In this document: positions 62,713 through 64,000 of the stretch, piece by piece
How the letters are laid out: every line of letters starts with the position of its first letter
Position numbering within the stretch: the first letter of the stretch is position 1
Assembly: GCA_030141605.1 (NCBI GenBank)
Contig: JAQGDQ010000021.1
Coordinates: 930,001 to 994,000, forward strand
Direction of reading: 5' to 3'
Length of the DNA stretch: 64,000 bases
DNA from: Tubiluchus corallicola
Taxonomy: Eukaryota; Priapulida; Priapulimorpha; Priapulimorphida; Tubiluchidae
Notes under the pieces: generated by a model
Told to the model about the DNA's origin: nothing
What the model saw: only the letters and a program-made list of their open reading frames with translations
Databases searched by the model: none
Translations under genes and position numbers: made by a program

Positions 62713-64000
62713 AAATTAAAACGTGTAAATTAGATATTTATTAGTTAGATTAGTCAGGCATGTTTGAGAACGGTCAGTCGTAAAACTATACATTATTAAC
62801 TGTGAGTATGAGTTTAGTTAAGGCCAATTTTGGTTTGCTTAAGTTTGGTCTGTTTCTAATAGTTATTTCAATTTTGTGTACTTGTTTGCGAAGTAACTCT
62901 ATAAAGAGGTCTACTTTGCCATGATGTCAGTCAGTCTCGTAAGTTCTGTGTAATATGTTTTTAGGTAGTTTTTATATTGTGATGTCACATTAAAGTTACT
63001 TACTCCATATTCTGAGTTTTTACGAAAAACGAATTCCATGGCAACAGTAATTGTAAGTGAGATGTCCGGGCAGTATAGTAGAAAAACTCATGAAACGAGT
63101 AACCCAATGCTTCACATTCTGGACTAGTTTCATATACCAGTTTTTAAGACTTAGGTGCTATAAATGTTTATTACTTAATTATATAAGCTTTTTTGTGTTA
63201 CTGTTGTGTGCAAGTTCAGTGGAGTATTCTGTCACATACGTTTACTATAGGTAATACAGTATTCAGTATTACACTTCATATTTACTGTTATTCTTTAGTC
63301 ATGTATTTATTTTATTAATTAATTAAATCTGGTGTAAAGCATGGAAGGTATTGTTTCCAGTTTTGTTCTAATGATCTTATAAAAGAATTGTGATGAGCAG
63401 ATTATGGGTGTTATGTTTCTTAAACATCTGTAGGCTCTGGTTTGGGTGCAGATGATTTATCACTGTTAGTTGTATTTTGGAAAACTCTCTGTATGGATGT
63501 GTTAGAGTACTTTCTTGTGTGGCATGCCTGTAAATGGCAAATGTACTGTTATCTTTAAAGTATGTTGTAAAGAGCGATAGAAAGCTTGCGGTCGATATTG
63601 CGTCTTGCGAAATTAAAGCTAAAATAATTCTTACGATTGTCCCACCCTACTGTATGCATGGTAAAGCTGAAAGAGTTGTGCTTATAGAAATCAATCAATT
63701 TTATATGAACAGAATGAATGTGTATAATTAACTTTGCATTTTTGTACAGGATTTTCACGTTTTCATTTATTTTTTTTTAGATTTTTTGGAATGTTTATAG
63801 TAAAGATGATGACAACGTTGCCATCTTATCATGGAAGTCATTGTTTCTAGATTAGCTTAGACCACGAGTTTTGTGCAGCAGTTCAACTTGTTCTAGTCGC
63901 ATCGATAAAGTACAAAGATTCACATATTTAAGATTTACATATGATGTGTAGTAAATGCCTTTCTTTATGATGATATGTGTGTTTGACAAAATAAATATAT
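62713..64000 (+). other. 3' flank/UTR of the uncharacterised gene
   Basis: No protein recognised. A long T-run and AG at 63771-63780 could be an acceptor for an alternative last exon. AATAAA at about 63990 is a candidate poly-A signal. Short open frames here (63057-63254, 63534-63731) lack recognisable motifs. Confidence 0.4.

Overview
This is a window of AT-rich animal nuclear DNA. The genes are split by short GT-AG introns, microsatellites and dispersed transposon remnants are common, and nothing resembles operons or bacterial signals. The recognisable proteins are metazoan: a TEAD/Scalloped transcription factor, a TBC1D15/17-type Rab GAP and an FBXO22-like F-box protein. The single compact TEAD gene and the many CR1/L2-like, hAT-like and MITE-like remnants suggest an invertebrate, perhaps an early-branching one. 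The species cannot be named from the sequence alone.

Layout. Positions 1-16200 hold no convincing protein gene. They contain a decayed LINE reverse-transcriptase fragment (1629-2363), a 4.2-kb block bounded by about 300-bp inverted repeats (2978-7205) with a hAT-like MITE inside it (5415-5906, perfect 8-bp target duplication), TTAA-bounded MITEs, GA/ATG/TA microsatellites and a foldback around an ATT array. The TEAD gene (11 coding exons, 418 aa) runs rightward at 16241-23905. It converges on a TBC1D15-like gene (16 coding exons, 672 aa) running leftward at 40205-27825, and the 3.9 kb between their stop codons carries only UTR candidates and a repeat. A 14-exon gene of unknown function (537 aa in my model) runs rightward at 44063-62712. 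Its 8.7-kb second intron holds an intronless, opposite-strand FBXO22-like gene (47997-46825).

Functionally these are ordinary housekeeping or signalling genes: Hippo-pathway transcription (TEAD), Rab7-type membrane traffic (TBC1D15/17) and SCF ubiquitin ligation (FBXO22-like). Nothing in the sequence indicates they act together. The least explained items are the uncharacterised 14-exon gene with possible internal exon repeats, the TTAA-bounded MITE group with six copies, a palindromic MITE with internal 41-bp repeats found in two TEAD introns, and four 5S-rRNA-like segments that look like SINE remnants. Splice models were made by eye from GT-AG sites, reading-frame continuity and remembered family alignments. 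No search or computation was run.
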